A stretch of DNA of 44,509 bases from Bacteroidales bacterium. Lineage in GTDB: Bacteria; Bacteroidota; Bacteroidia; Bacteroidales; WCHB1-69. The notes under the pieces were generated by a model. That model saw nothing but the letters and a program-made list of their open reading frames with translations. It made no database searches and was not told the DNA's origin. The position numbers were made by a program, and so were the translations under genes. This document shows positions 8,809 through 18,400 of this stretch, piece after piece; position 1 is the first letter of the stretch; the number at the start of each line of letters is the position of its first letter. The stretch spans positions 1 to 44,509 of the forward strand of contig JAFZXM010000009.1 in the NCBI GenBank assembly GCA_017616775.1, in the 5' to 3' direction.

Positions 8809-10719
8809 CTACCAATCTTTTTCTTGTTTTACCGGTCTTCCCGATTTTTGTTCCATCAGTTTTACTTTTTCTTGTGTGTTTTTTTCATTTTGCTGCAGAG
8901 CATCCAATTGACGTTTTGCCATTTCCCGTTTTTGTCTGTCAGCTTGGCTTTCGCCATTATTTTGCTGCTGCCGGTTATCTTTGTTCTGTTGTTGTTTGTC
9001 CTGCCCCTGTTGTTGCCGGTCTTGGTTTTGCTGTTGCTGTTGATTTTGATTATTGCCGTCTTTATTGTCTTTATTTTGGTCTTTGTTATCTTGTTTGTCC
9101 TGATTTTGTTGCTGTTGATTTTGTTGCATCAATAATTTTTTTCGGGCATATTCCAAATTATATTTTGCATTCATGTCTTTTGGGTTGAGTTTAAGAGCTT
9201 TTTTATAGGCATTGATGCTTTCCTGATATTTTTCGGATTTAAGCAGATTGTTGCCCAAGTTATAATAAGCGCTTGCTTTTACTTTATCGCTTACGTTGGC
9301 ATTGTTGATAACCGGTTCCAATTTTTTGGCGGCATCGTCGTATTTTCCTTGTTTGTATAGGGCTGCCGCTTGATTATACATGCTTTTATAATAGTTGCCG
9401 GTGGAAGCATTGGCTTTAATATAATTGGTGTTGGCTTGCCGGTATAGATTTTGGGCCTTGTTTTGTTTGTCGGCTATTATTGCTTGATTGCTTTTGCGGT
9501 TTTGTGCTTGCAGGTCCGATGCGTCTTTTTGCAATTTTTCAGCTTGTTTGTATTGTTTGTTACCTTCACGCAGGCTTCGCAATTCGGAAGTGTTTTGTGC
9601 GGATAGTGTCAGCACGGAACTTCCGGCAATGATAAAAATGACCGTGCGTAAAAGGTTTTCTTTTTTTATTCTGTCTATCAATTTGAATTTCAACATTTTT
9701 CTATTGTATAAAAATATTTCTGCCACCAACAATACAAAAGCTATCCATAGAGGAATATAATATTTGCTTTGATAACGGGCATAAGTTACGCTTTCCAATT
9801 CCTGCTTTTCCAATTTATTGAGTTCATCATATAGTTCGGAAAACCCCATAAAGCTGTTGTTGGCATAAATATAGGCACCTTTTCCCGCTTGGGCTATGTC
9901 GCGTAATATTTGTTCGTTCAAACGGGTGATAACCGTGGTGCCCTCCCTGTCTTTTTTATATTCAAGTTGACCGTTGTGATACACGGGAATGGGCTCTCCT
10001 TGTGAGCTGCCTACCCCTACGGTATATACCCTTATTTTATAATTGTCATACACCTGCCTTGCCATGTCCACAGCCTCTTCATAATGATCTTCCCCGTCGG
10101 ATATCACTACTATCACCTTGTTTGTATTGTCTTGCGACAATTTGTTGCCGGTGTTTTCGGCGGCAGGAAGCATGGATGCCGCAGCCATATCTATGGCGGC
10201 AGCTATATCGGTGCCTTGTGTGTTGATTTGTTTGGTGGAAATATTGGAGACAAACATTTTGGCAGCAGCATAATCCGATGTTATCGGCAATTGTACAAAC
10301 GCCTTGCCGGCAAAAATGACTATACCTATTTTATCGCCCTGCAGATTATCTACAAATGAAGACAAGCCCCGTTTGGCCGCCTCTATTCTGTTGGGTGAAT
10401 AATCTTGTGCCAGCATGCTGTTAGATACATCTATACAAAACATTATGCTGATACCTTTTCGCTTTTCGGTTACTTTACCGGCACCCTTTTGAGGATTAGC
10501 CAAAGCTATTACAAATAATATATATATCAAACACAACAAAGCGAATTTTATATGTTGTAATAACGGAGAAGAATCCGGCATCAAAAGTTTTAACAGGGAA
10601 GATTCTCCGTAATCTTTCATTTTTTTCTTATATCGGTATCTGATACAGGTGTATACACCTGTCATTATCGGTACCAGCAACAATGCGTAAAGTATGTATT
10701 TGTTTTCAAATCGGAACAT
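8809..10719 (-). CDS. batB: BatB-BatC fusion protein (VWA domain plus TPR domain)
   Basis: This single 636-residue ORF contains two Bat proteins end to end. Residues 1-340 match BatB: two membrane spans near the N-terminus and a von Willebrand A domain with the MIDAS motif DVSNS (97-101), GTD at 169-171 and SDGED near 207. A third span (PLWIAFVLLVAEIFLY) closes that half. From M342 the chain restarts like BatC: a basic stretch and a signal-peptide-like hydrophobic segment ending LTLSAQ (375). TPR repeats follow (SAYYNLGNNLLKSEKYQESI), then a Q/N-rich linker and the ending PVKQEKDW that is typical of BatC. BatB and BatC are separate genes in Bacteroides. Internal initiation at M342 is possible but I see no strong ribosome-binding site. 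It is followed at once by batD. Confidence 0.88.
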   Translation of the reverse strand: MFRFENKYILYALLLVPIMTGVYTCIRYRYKKKMKDYGESSLLKLLMPDSSPLLQHIKFALLCLIYILFVIALANPQKGAGKVTEKRKGISIMFCIDVSNSMLAQDYSPNRIEAAKRGLSSFVDNLQGDKIGIVIFAGKAFVQLPITSDYAAAKMFVSNISTKQINTQGTDIAAAIDMAAASMLPAAENTGNKLSQDNTNKVIVVISDGEDHYEEAVDMARQVYDNYKIRVYTVGVGSSQGEPIPVYHNGQLEYKKDREGTTVITRLNEQILRDIAQAGKGAYIYANNSFMGFSELYDELNKLEKQELESVTYARYQSKYYIPLWIAFVLLVAEIFLYNRKMLKFKLIDRIKKENLLRTVIFIIAGSSVLTLSAQNTSELRSLREGNKQYKQAEKLQKDASDLQAQNRKSNQAIIADKQNKAQNLYRQANTNYIKANASTGNYYKSMYNQAAALYKQGKYDDAAKKLEPVINNANVSDKVKASAYYNLGNNLLKSEKYQESINAYKKALKLNPKDMNAKYNLEYARKKLLMQQNQQQQNQDKQDNKDQNKDNKDGNNQNQQQQQNQDRQQQGQDKQQQNKDNRQQQNNGESQADRQKREMAKRQLDALQQNEKNTQEKVKLMEQKSGRPVKQEKDW

Positions 10720-10831
10720 GTTCTTATTCTTTTGACAGACTAACGCATTCTTTGTTGTTTTATTGTTATATTTATAGGCACGAATATTTTTTTTGACCTT
10801 TTTTTTTGATATAAATGTAAAAATACTTCTT

Positions 10832-10839
10832 CAAAACTA
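10832..10839 (-). promoter_or_regulatory. Possible -7 promoter box of the bat genes
   Basis: The minus strand reads TAGTTTTG, an exact match to TAnnTTTG about 113 bp upstream of the batB start. It is the only such match found on that strand in the gap, but the pattern is short. Confidence 0.35.
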
Positions 10840-10859
10840 TTTCATATTGCAAAAAGTGT

Positions 10860-10867
10860 TATCTTTG
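10860..10867 (+). promoter_or_regulatory. -7 promoter box of thyA
   Basis: TATCTTTG is followed by CC and lies 26 bp before the thyA ATG. TTG occurs upstream at 10847. Confidence 0.6.
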
Positions 10868-10893
10868 CCACAAGGAATGGTATTAATGAAAAC

Positions 10894-11685
10894 ATGAAAC
10901 AATATATTGATTTATTACAACATATCATAGATAACGGATCCTATAAAAATGACCGTACGGGAACGGGAACTTATAGCACTTTCGGCTATCAAACCAGGTT
11001 TGATTTGCAGCAGGGATTTCCTTTGTGCACCACCAAAAAACTGCATTTAAAATCCATTATTTATGAATTGTTGTGGTTTTTACAAGGAAATACCAATATT
11101 CAATATTTGCATGAGAACAAAGTTACCATTTGGGATGAATGGGCCGACGAAAACGGAGATTTGGGTCCTATTTACGGTCATCAATGGCGAAAATGGACAG
11201 CCAAAGATACAACAATAGACCAAATAAGCCAAGCAGTATCTGATATACAACATAATCCGGATTCCCGTCGGATAATAGTGTCCAGTTGGAATGTGGGGGA
11301 TTTGCCGTATATGCGTTTGGCTCCTTGTCATGTGTTGTTTCAATTTTATGTAAATAACGGGGAGTTGTCCTGCCAATTGTACCAGCGCAGTGCAGATGCT
11401 TTTTTGGGAGTGCCTTTTAATATTGCCTCTTATGCCCTGCTTACTATGATGATAGCCCAGGTTACCGGGCTTAAAGCCAAAGATTTTATTCATACATTTG
11501 GAGATTTGCATCTGTATAGCAATCATATAGAGCAAGCTAAGTTACAAATTTCCCGTCAGCCTTATCCGCTGCCGACCATGACACTTAACCCTGAGGTAAA
11601 AAATATTTTTGATTTTAAATACGAAGATTTTATATTGGAAAATTATCAATCGCATCCGCATATTAAAGCAGATGTGGCTATATAA
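10894..11685 (+). CDS. thyA: Thymidylate synthase
   Basis: ThyA methylates dUMP to dTMP with 5,10-methylenetetrahydrofolate in the cytoplasm. The 263-residue length is nearly that of the E. coli enzyme. Visible motifs are [19 protein letters not shown] (phosphate loop), the catalytic-cysteine segment [31 protein letters not shown] and the dUMP-binding [33 protein letters not shown] is also present. A promoter box precedes it, and a UspA gene follows after 40 bp, probably in the same transcript. It uses the folate cofactor made by GlyA. Confidence 0.98.
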   Translation: MKQYIDLLQHIIDNGSYKNDRTGTGTYSTFGYQTRFDLQQGFPLCTTKKLHLKSIIYELLWFLQGNTNIQYLHENKVTIWDEWADENGDLGPIYGHQWRKWTAKDTTIDQISQAVSDIQHNPDSRRIIVSSWNVGDLPYMRLAPCHVLFQFYVNNGELSCQLYQRSADAFLGVPFNIASYALLTMMIAQVTGLKAKDFIHTFGDLHLYSNHIEQAKLQISRQPYPLPTMTLNPEVKNIFDFKYEDFILENYQSHPHIKADVAI

Positions 11686-11725
11686 ACATTATTGGGAAAC
11701 TTAAAAAAGTATAACTTAAAATTAT

Positions 11726-12595
11726 ATGGATATGTTTAAAAATGTTATTGTCGGCATCGACTTTTCAGATTGCTCTTACAACGCTATGTTGCACGCCGTA
11801 TCGCTGGCATCCAAACTTAACACTACTTTGACTTTGTTGTTTGTGGTATCTCCTGATGAAAAAATAGTGGTGGATTCCGTAAGCAAAGAAAATTCCGATA
11901 TTATCACCTATGCCCAAAAACGCTTGGCTGAGTTGGCAGACGAATGCAGAAAAACACTGCCTAAAGAAAAAGTACAATTTAAAATTCGTATGGGCAAGCC
12001 TTCTCGCGAAATCAACACAGAAGCTAAAATACAAGGTGACGCCATTACCGTATTGGGTACACACGGATGTAGCGGTTTTGAAGAAGTGTTTATAGGAAGT
12101 TCCGCATTCAAAACCATCAGCGGCTCATCCAATCCGATTATGACCATACGGGAAGGTATCAACATACATCGGGACCTTACAGATATACTATTGGTAATAG
12201 ACAGCTCCAGAGAAACACTTCAAAAATTGAAAATTGCCGCCCGTTTGGCAAAAGCTTTCCAAGCAAAAATACATCTTATCGGAGCCTATGCGGAAAAATA
12301 TCCCGAAATCAATAAAATAGTGGATGCCAATATCAATTTTGCAGAAAACTATTTGACGGAAAAAGATATCCGATTTGAAGCGGATACTGTGGAAAATACA
12401 CGCAAAGCAGATGCTATCATAGAAATAGCCCGCAAAAAAGACGTGAACTTAATCATGGTGATGAAAGAAGTGGAGTTGGCAAGTGAAACACAATTCATAT
12501 TGGCACAATTTAGTGAACGCATAGTCAACCGTTCCCCCATACCTGTTTTAACCGTTCCCGTTGATACCAGTATCTATTACTCAAAAGAACAATAA
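11726..12595 (+). CDS. Universal stress protein with two UspA domains
   Basis: This 289-residue cytoplasmic protein contains two UspA-type domains in tandem. The first (about 1-145) starts with NVIVGIDFSDCSYNAMLHAV and carries the nucleotide-binding pattern G-x2-G-x9-G-S in GTHGCSGFEEVFIGSS, so ATP binding is likely. The second (about 150-285) starts with DILLVIDSSRETLQKLKIAA but lacks the glycine pattern near its end, so it is probably degenerate. The target process cannot be inferred. It follows thyA closely and is followed by a strong hairpin at 12602-12634. Confidence 0.9.
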   Translation: MDMFKNVIVGIDFSDCSYNAMLHAVSLASKLNTTLTLLFVVSPDEKIVVDSVSKENSDIITYAQKRLAELADECRKTLPKEKVQFKIRMGKPSREINTEAKIQGDAITVLGTHGCSGFEEVFIGSSAFKTISGSSNPIMTIREGINIHRDLTDILLVIDSSRETLQKLKIAARLAKAFQAKIHLIGAYAEKYPEINKIVDANINFAENYLTEKDIRFEADTVENTRKADAIIEIARKKDVNLIMVMKEVELASETQFILAQFSERIVNRSPIPVLTVPVDTSIYYSKEQ

Positions 12596-12601
12596 TCTGA
12601 T

Positions 12602-12634
12602 CAGGCATATTGGCCTTCAAGGTCAATATGCCTG
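12602..12634 (+). terminator. Terminator-like hairpin after the UspA gene
   Basis: CAGGCATATTGGCC and GGTCAATATGCCTG form a 14-bp stem with one mismatch and a five-base loop. The sequence after it (TATTTAAAAAATAAAA) is A-rich rather than a clean T-tract, so termination may be partial. Confidence 0.5.
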
Positions 12635-12653
12635 TATTTAAAAAATAAAAAAG

Positions 12654-13661
12654 ATGAAAAAACACTTATGGTATATAGCATGCCTTGTATCATTAGTTGC
12701 ATGCAAAAGCGGCGGAAACCAGGGCCAGGGATTATTGTCTTCTTCCGGACGCTCGGGCGAGGTGTTGGTGGTGTGCTCCGCTAATGCGTGGAATGGTCAA
12801 TTGGGCGACAGCATAGAAGCCGTGCTTATGCAACCGCTTATTTATCTTCCGCAGGCAGAACCCATGTTCACAGTATCTCATATCAGCAACAATAATTTTT
12901 CCAGCACTTACCAAAAGCAAAGGAATATAGTCTATTTTGACATCAACGAAAATATAAATGAGGCCAAAACAATAGTCAAATATAATGTATGGGCGGAGCC
13001 CCAGTTGCTGATAAGAATATTATCTCCCACTGTTGATGATGCAATAGCCCAATTGTCTAATTATAAAGTTGAAATACAGAATTTTATATTAACAAACGAA
13101 TTCAAAAGGTTCCAACGTTCACACACTTCTCGCCAAGATTTTAAAATAGACGCAGAATTGGCAAAAATATTTAAACTGCAAATGTTTGTTCCCGAAGGCT
13201 ATTTTATTGCCGTTAAAAACGAAAACTTTGCCTGGTTGAGAAAAGAAACCAAAGACTGGAGTCAAGATATACTTATCTATACTCAGGATTATGTGGATAC
13301 CACACAATTCTCTTCTTCATATATTGTTAGTTTGAGAGATAGCCTTACTCATAAATATGTATTCGGTTCTGTTGACAATTCTTATATGGAGGTGGAAACC
13401 ATATTGCCTCCACAGAGCAGCTTTATGCCACGCCAATCCAATTATACCATACGAACTGAGGGATTGTGGAAAATGCAAGGCGATTGTATGGGCGGTCCGT
13501 TTGTGAATTATTCCATATTGGATACCTCCCGCAATCGTATTGTTACCATTGATGCATTTCTGTATGCCCCTCGTAATGACAAACGCGATTTGCTCCGACA
13601 AATAGAAGCCATTCTTCAAGCAGCCGATTTCGAAAATAATGCAGCGGAAAATACAAAATAA
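12654..13661 (+). CDS. DUF4837 family lipoprotein
   Basis: This 335-residue protein starts with a lipoprotein signal (YIACLVSLVAC, Cys at residue 17). The next part, GRSGEVLVVCSANAWNGQLGDSIEAVL, is characteristic of DUF4837, a family known from Bacteroidota. The repeated motif with WAEPQLLIRILSPT and the C-terminal RLRGLWK-like segment (here IRTEGLWKMQGDCMGGPF) also fit. It is probably anchored in the outer or inner membrane facing the periplasm. The function is unknown. Its last 23 bp overlap the next gene in another frame, so the two are translationally linked. Confidence 0.8.
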   Translation: MKKHLWYIACLVSLVACKSGGNQGQGLLSSSGRSGEVLVVCSANAWNGQLGDSIEAVLMQPLIYLPQAEPMFTVSHISNNNFSSTYQKQRNIVYFDINENINEAKTIVKYNVWAEPQLLIRILSPTVDDAIAQLSNYKVEIQNFILTNEFKRFQRSHTSRQDFKIDAELAKIFKLQMFVPEGYFIAVKNENFAWLRKETKDWSQDILIYTQDYVDTTQFSSSYIVSLRDSLTHKYVFGSVDNSYMEVETILPPQSSFMPRQSNYTIRTEGLWKMQGDCMGGPFVNYSILDTSRNRIVTIDAFLYAPRNDKRDLLRQIEAILQAADFENNAAENTK

Positions 13662-15126
13662 ACTATTTTTTGTCATCGGTGTAATTATCGTTTTTTTGCC
13701 ATGGCATGTCTGTGCGCAAAAATACGATCCGCCCTTAAGAATAGAAATTCCCGTGCCTTCGGAGAATAACTCCTGTTTTTTAACACCCGTTGAAAAAGAA
13801 GGATTGATACTCCTGTCGGACAATCATGACGGGAAAACATGGAATATAACACATTATGATACCAATTTGGCAATAAAGGTTGATAAACAGATTGCATTTA
13901 ACAATCATCTTGTGTTTTGCCAGGATTCATACAATAATCATATATATTGTGCTGCATTTCAATCCTATAATCAAAACAGCAATCAGTATAATTGCTCTTT
14001 TTTATGTTACGACATGCAAAAAAAGACCATTAACGTATATGCAATATCGCTTCATGAAAAAGAGTCCGTTTGCTATATGTCCCATATAAATAATATGATA
14101 GTGTTTTCCACAGTTAATAATAAAAATGACGAATATGTATATTTATTTGACTGCGGGTCTTCCGTATGCAAAAAAATGGATATTTGCGAAAATAGTTATT
14201 CAGTGGAATGCATTCAGGCCGATACCGTCAATCGGCAAATTCTTATAGGTATAATAGGATACAGGGCCAAATATGAAACATATATCAAGCTTATCGCCGT
14301 AGGCGCATCCGGTCAAAGCATAGAAAAGGAGTATGTTATTAATTTAAACAAAAAATACTTTCTTTCCTCTTTAAAGATGAGTGTTATTGATAATCAATCG
14401 TATTTGCTGTCAGGCGATTATTATTTGAGCAACAATATGTCGGCTTCGGAAATCAACAGGGCCTCAACAGGAATCTATAGTTTGATGTTCAATCCGCAAA
14501 AAGAAATACAAGCTTCGTATTTTGACTTTACCGACATTGAAAATTTGAGTGCTTATCAAAAAAAGATATTTACAGCCGGCACATCACATAATCACACTTC
14601 CTTGCTTTATGCGGACGACAGCATACAAATATTGGCAACAGAATTCTTTTCCATAGATTATGAACAAGATATGACAACCCCCATGAATATGTATTATTCC
14701 GGTATGTATACCGGTAACACGCGTATATCCGGATACAAATATCTAAATGCCGTTATCACCACTATACAAAAAGACGGAAGTGTTAAAAAGTGCGATATCT
14801 TCAATTTCAACGGACTTACTTTGCCCCGGGTGATGCGCATGCTTAACGGTTATAAAGAAGAACAGCAGTTATTGGTGTTTTTTTCTTATGACGGAAATAT
14901 TTATTCCATTGTATATGAACCGCAACTGGTCACCCCCATGCAGGCAGAGGCTGTAAAAACATATAGCGGTAATGATATCATCAGCAAAAATTATACTTCT
15001 TTTTGTTGCCATTGGTATCAGAATATATTTTTAAATTATGGCTATCAAAAAATTATCAGCAGAAACAGTAACAAAAGAAACAACAGTAGAATAGTATTTT
15101 ATGTCACAAAGTTAATTTATGACTAA
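13639..15126 (+). CDS. Secreted protein of unknown function
   Basis: I do not recognise this 495-residue protein. It begins with a signal peptide (LFFVIGVIIVFLPWHVCA) and then consists of many short beta-strand-like stretches (for example LVFCQDSYNNHIYCAAFQS and SYLLSGDYYLSNNMS). This might suggest a beta-propeller, although no clear repeat is visible. There is no C-terminal T9SS sorting domain (no YPNP motif) and no lipobox. The start codon lies inside the DUF4837 gene (23-bp overlap), so the pair probably works together at the envelope. Codons are more AT-rich toward the 3' end. Confidence 0.65.
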   Translation: MQRKIQNKLFFVIGVIIVFLPWHVCAQKYDPPLRIEIPVPSENNSCFLTPVEKEGLILLSDNHDGKTWNITHYDTNLAIKVDKQIAFNNHLVFCQDSYNNHIYCAAFQSYNQNSNQYNCSFLCYDMQKKTINVYAISLHEKESVCYMSHINNMIVFSTVNNKNDEYVYLFDCGSSVCKKMDICENSYSVECIQADTVNRQILIGIIGYRAKYETYIKLIAVGASGQSIEKEYVINLNKKYFLSSLKMSVIDNQSYLLSGDYYLSNNMSASEINRASTGIYSLMFNPQKEIQASYFDFTDIENLSAYQKKIFTAGTSHNHTSLLYADDSIQILATEFFSIDYEQDMTTPMNMYYSGMYTGNTRISGYKYLNAVITTIQKDGSVKKCDIFNFNGLTLPRVMRMLNGYKEEQQLLVFFSYDGNIYSIVYEPQLVTPMQAEAVKTYSGNDIISKNYTSFCCHWYQNIFLNYGYQKIISRNSNKRNNSRIVFYVTKLIYD

Positions 15127-15337
15127 AAGCCAATCGGTTATGCCAAAAACCAAGCTGTTCCCCTGTTGTTTGTGCTGACATCCCGTGTGAAAAAAATTTC
15201 AGCATAATTTCATGTAAGTTATCGCAAAAAAGAGGTTTGTTGAAGTAATAAAACAACTTTCGGACCGATTTTTTTTGAATTTTTCATCGCAAAAGAAAAA
15301 AAATGCGGAAGATGTGAACTTATTAAAAAAAAATGCT

Positions 15338-15345
15338 TTACTTTG
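15338..15345 (+). promoter_or_regulatory. Probable -7 box of the fused oxidoreductase gene
   Basis: TTACTTTG followed by CATATT is a one-mismatch form of TAnnTTTG, 58 bp before the ATG at 15404. Confidence 0.35.
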
Positions 15346-15403
15346 CATATTCAAAATTTAACAATAGAAAAATATCAAATAGTTTATAATTAAACAGTTA
15401 AAC

Positions 15404-18400
15404 ATGTATAAAATAGAAGTTCATCCCATTTTAGACATTCCTCAATCGGAGAATGTTGAATTCTTTTTTGAAGGGAAAAAAATCAAAGCTCAAAAAGGTT
15501 ATACCATTGCAGCTGCTTTGCATCAGGCAGGTTTTCCTGTTCATAGTCATAGTTTGGACGGTCGTAAACGCAGTTTGGAATGTGGCATAGGAAAATGCGG
15601 AGCGTGTGAAATGTTGGTAGACGGTCGTATACGTCGTATTTGTATTACCAAGGTAGATGATGTTCATGAAGTAAGGGAATTGCCCAAAGATTATCAGCCG
15701 GAATATGCAGAAAATCCGCAAACTGAAATCAAAATATACAAAACGGAAGTGGCCATTATAGGCGCAGGTCCGGCAGGTTTGGCATGCAGAGAAAAATTAA
15801 ACGAATTGGGGATAGCCAATTTGGTGGTGGATAATAACAGCAGCATAGGAGGCCAGTTTAATATGCAAACCCATCAATTTTTCTTTTTTGAAAAGGAGAA
15901 AAAATTCGGCGGCATGCGTGGTTTTGATATCGCTAAAACTTTGGCGGGGGATAATCCCGAAGGAATATTGTTAAACAATACGGTGTGGGATTTGTTGGAA
16001 GGCAAACGTTTGGCTTTGAAAAACATACTCACACAAGAAATAGCCTACATAGATGCAGATTATTTGGTAATAGCCACCGGAGCGGTTCCGTTTATGCCTG
16101 CATTTGAAAATGATGATCTGCCGGGAGTATATACCGCTGCCGTATTTCAAAAAATGATGAATCAGGAGCATACTTTATTGGGTAAAAAAGTGCTTACCGT
16201 CGGAGCTGGGAATATAGGTTATCTCACTTCATATCAAGGCATGCAGGCCGGTGCAACCATTAAATGCATTATTGAAGGCATGGACCATGAAGGAGGGTTC
16301 CCTGTACAGGCCAACCGTGTCCGCCGTTTGGGCATACCCATACTCACATCCCACATTTTGCTCAAAGCCATTCCCAATAGCGAGCATACGGGCATAACAG
16401 GTGCCGTAATAGCGGAATGTAAAAATTTTAAACCTATACCCGGAACAGAAAAAATAATTGACGATATAGACATTATCAACATTTGCACAGGCTTAATTCC
16501 TGATGACCAATTGCTTATAAAAGGAAAGCAAGTGTTTGGCGATAAGGTTTGCGGTATAGGAGACGCCATCAGGATAGGTGAAGGCACCAGTGCCGTATTG
16601 CGGGGCAAGCAAGCTGCATACGAATTGGCACAACAAATGAAAGTCCGTTTTCCGGAAGATGAATATTTGGAAATATCCCGTCAATATATAGATTCGCAGC
16701 AACGGCCTGTCCGCATATTGGAGCAGCCCAATGTGCCCGCAGAAGAACGCCGCAAGGCAAAGCCTTTTGTAATAATGGACTGTTTGTATGGTTTTGCTTG
16801 TAATCCTTGTTCTTTTTCTTGTCCGCAAGGAGCTATTGCCAAAAGCAGCACCAGCACCACACCTGTAATAGACTATAACAAATGTATAGGTTGTATGCAA
16901 TGTGTAAATCATTGCCCGGGTCTGGCCATTTTCGGTTACGATTTCAATAAAAACAAGGTGTTCCTGCCTATAGAATACCATACCGAAGTCGGCAAAGAAG
17001 TATTTTTGGTAAATAATCAAGGACAAAAAGTAGGGGAAGGTATTATCAAAAATATATTGAAGAAAGAAAATAAAACCCACGTTGCACAAGTGGAGGTGAG
17101 CAATTTGCAAAATGACGAATTGCTGCAAATAAGAGGTTTTATACTTAAAGAAAGATATCCCAAACCATTGGAATATAAACCTTTACAAAACGTAGAGGCA
17201 AAAACTTACGTTTGTCATTGTGAGGATGTTACTTTAGAAAAATTATTGGAGGTAATAGGCGATAGAAAGTTTATTTCGGTGGACGAATTGAAGCACATTA
17301 CCCGCATGGGTATGGGTCCGTGCAGAGGCAAACGCTGCATTCCCCGTGTTCGCCAAATTTTACGCGCCCATGGTATAGAAGTATACGGAGATGCCACTCC
17401 GCGAGCTCCTCTTTCCAATCAAATAACACTTGGAGACGTTTATAATGCTAAAGCTAAAGAAGTATTTGTATTTCCGTCCAAGAAGGTTCGTAAAGAATCT
17501 GTGAAAGTGTTGATAGCGGGAGGCGGAATGGCCGGTAGCGGATTGTTCCGCTATTTTGCCGAAGTGGGCCTGAATCCTGTATTGATAAATAGCGAGAGGG
17601 GTTCTTCTTGGAGGTGTATAGGCGGTGGAAGACCGGCATTTTCTAATCCCGATATTTCCGATATCGCTAATCACAATCAGGATATATTCAAAAGCATACA
17701 AAAGGTTTATAATATTAATTACAAGCCCACACGCTATGTGAATTTGGTTCATGACCAAGCCACCTACAACGCTTTGGATGCTTCCAGAGCATGGTCGGAT
17801 GCGTATATGATAGAACGCAAAGATTTTCAAAAAGAGATATCTCCGTTGTGGAGCACTACGAATAATGTTTACTCCCATGCTTTGATATCCAATGATTGTT
17901 GGCAGGCAACCCCCGGATTAACCATAGATTATGTAAGAGGCATAGCCATGGAACACGGAGGCACGCTCATGGAAGATTGTTCTTTGGAATATGTGGCAAA
18001 ACAAGGAAATAAATACATCGCTTTGGTACATGCCCATAACAATGAATGGATAGAATATACATGCGAGCATTTTGTTAATTCTTTAGGGCCCGGTGCACAA
18101 AAATTCGCTAAAATGTTAGGTCTGGAAACAAATCTATATCCTGTTAAGCACCAGGCATTCATTACAAGGCGATTGCCCAATATGGGAAAAATGGGGGATT
18201 CTTTGGATATGATAATAGACCGTCGTCATTACAAAGGCTTTACTGCCGTTTACGGACAACAATTTTTACATACAGGACAAATCATAGGATGTGCCTCTCC
18301 GGATACGGATGCTTATGAAGCCCGTCAAAATCTGAAATACAACAGCAAAGAATTTCTGGAAATAGTTTCTGAAGTGTTTGCTGACTGGATTCCTAATTTG

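Noticed and set aside
8551..9135. Long Leu/Val/Ile-rich plus-strand ORF opposite batC
   Set aside because: It is the reverse of the Q/N-rich BatC linker (CAA/AAC repeats give Leu/Val codons). No start context, no family features.
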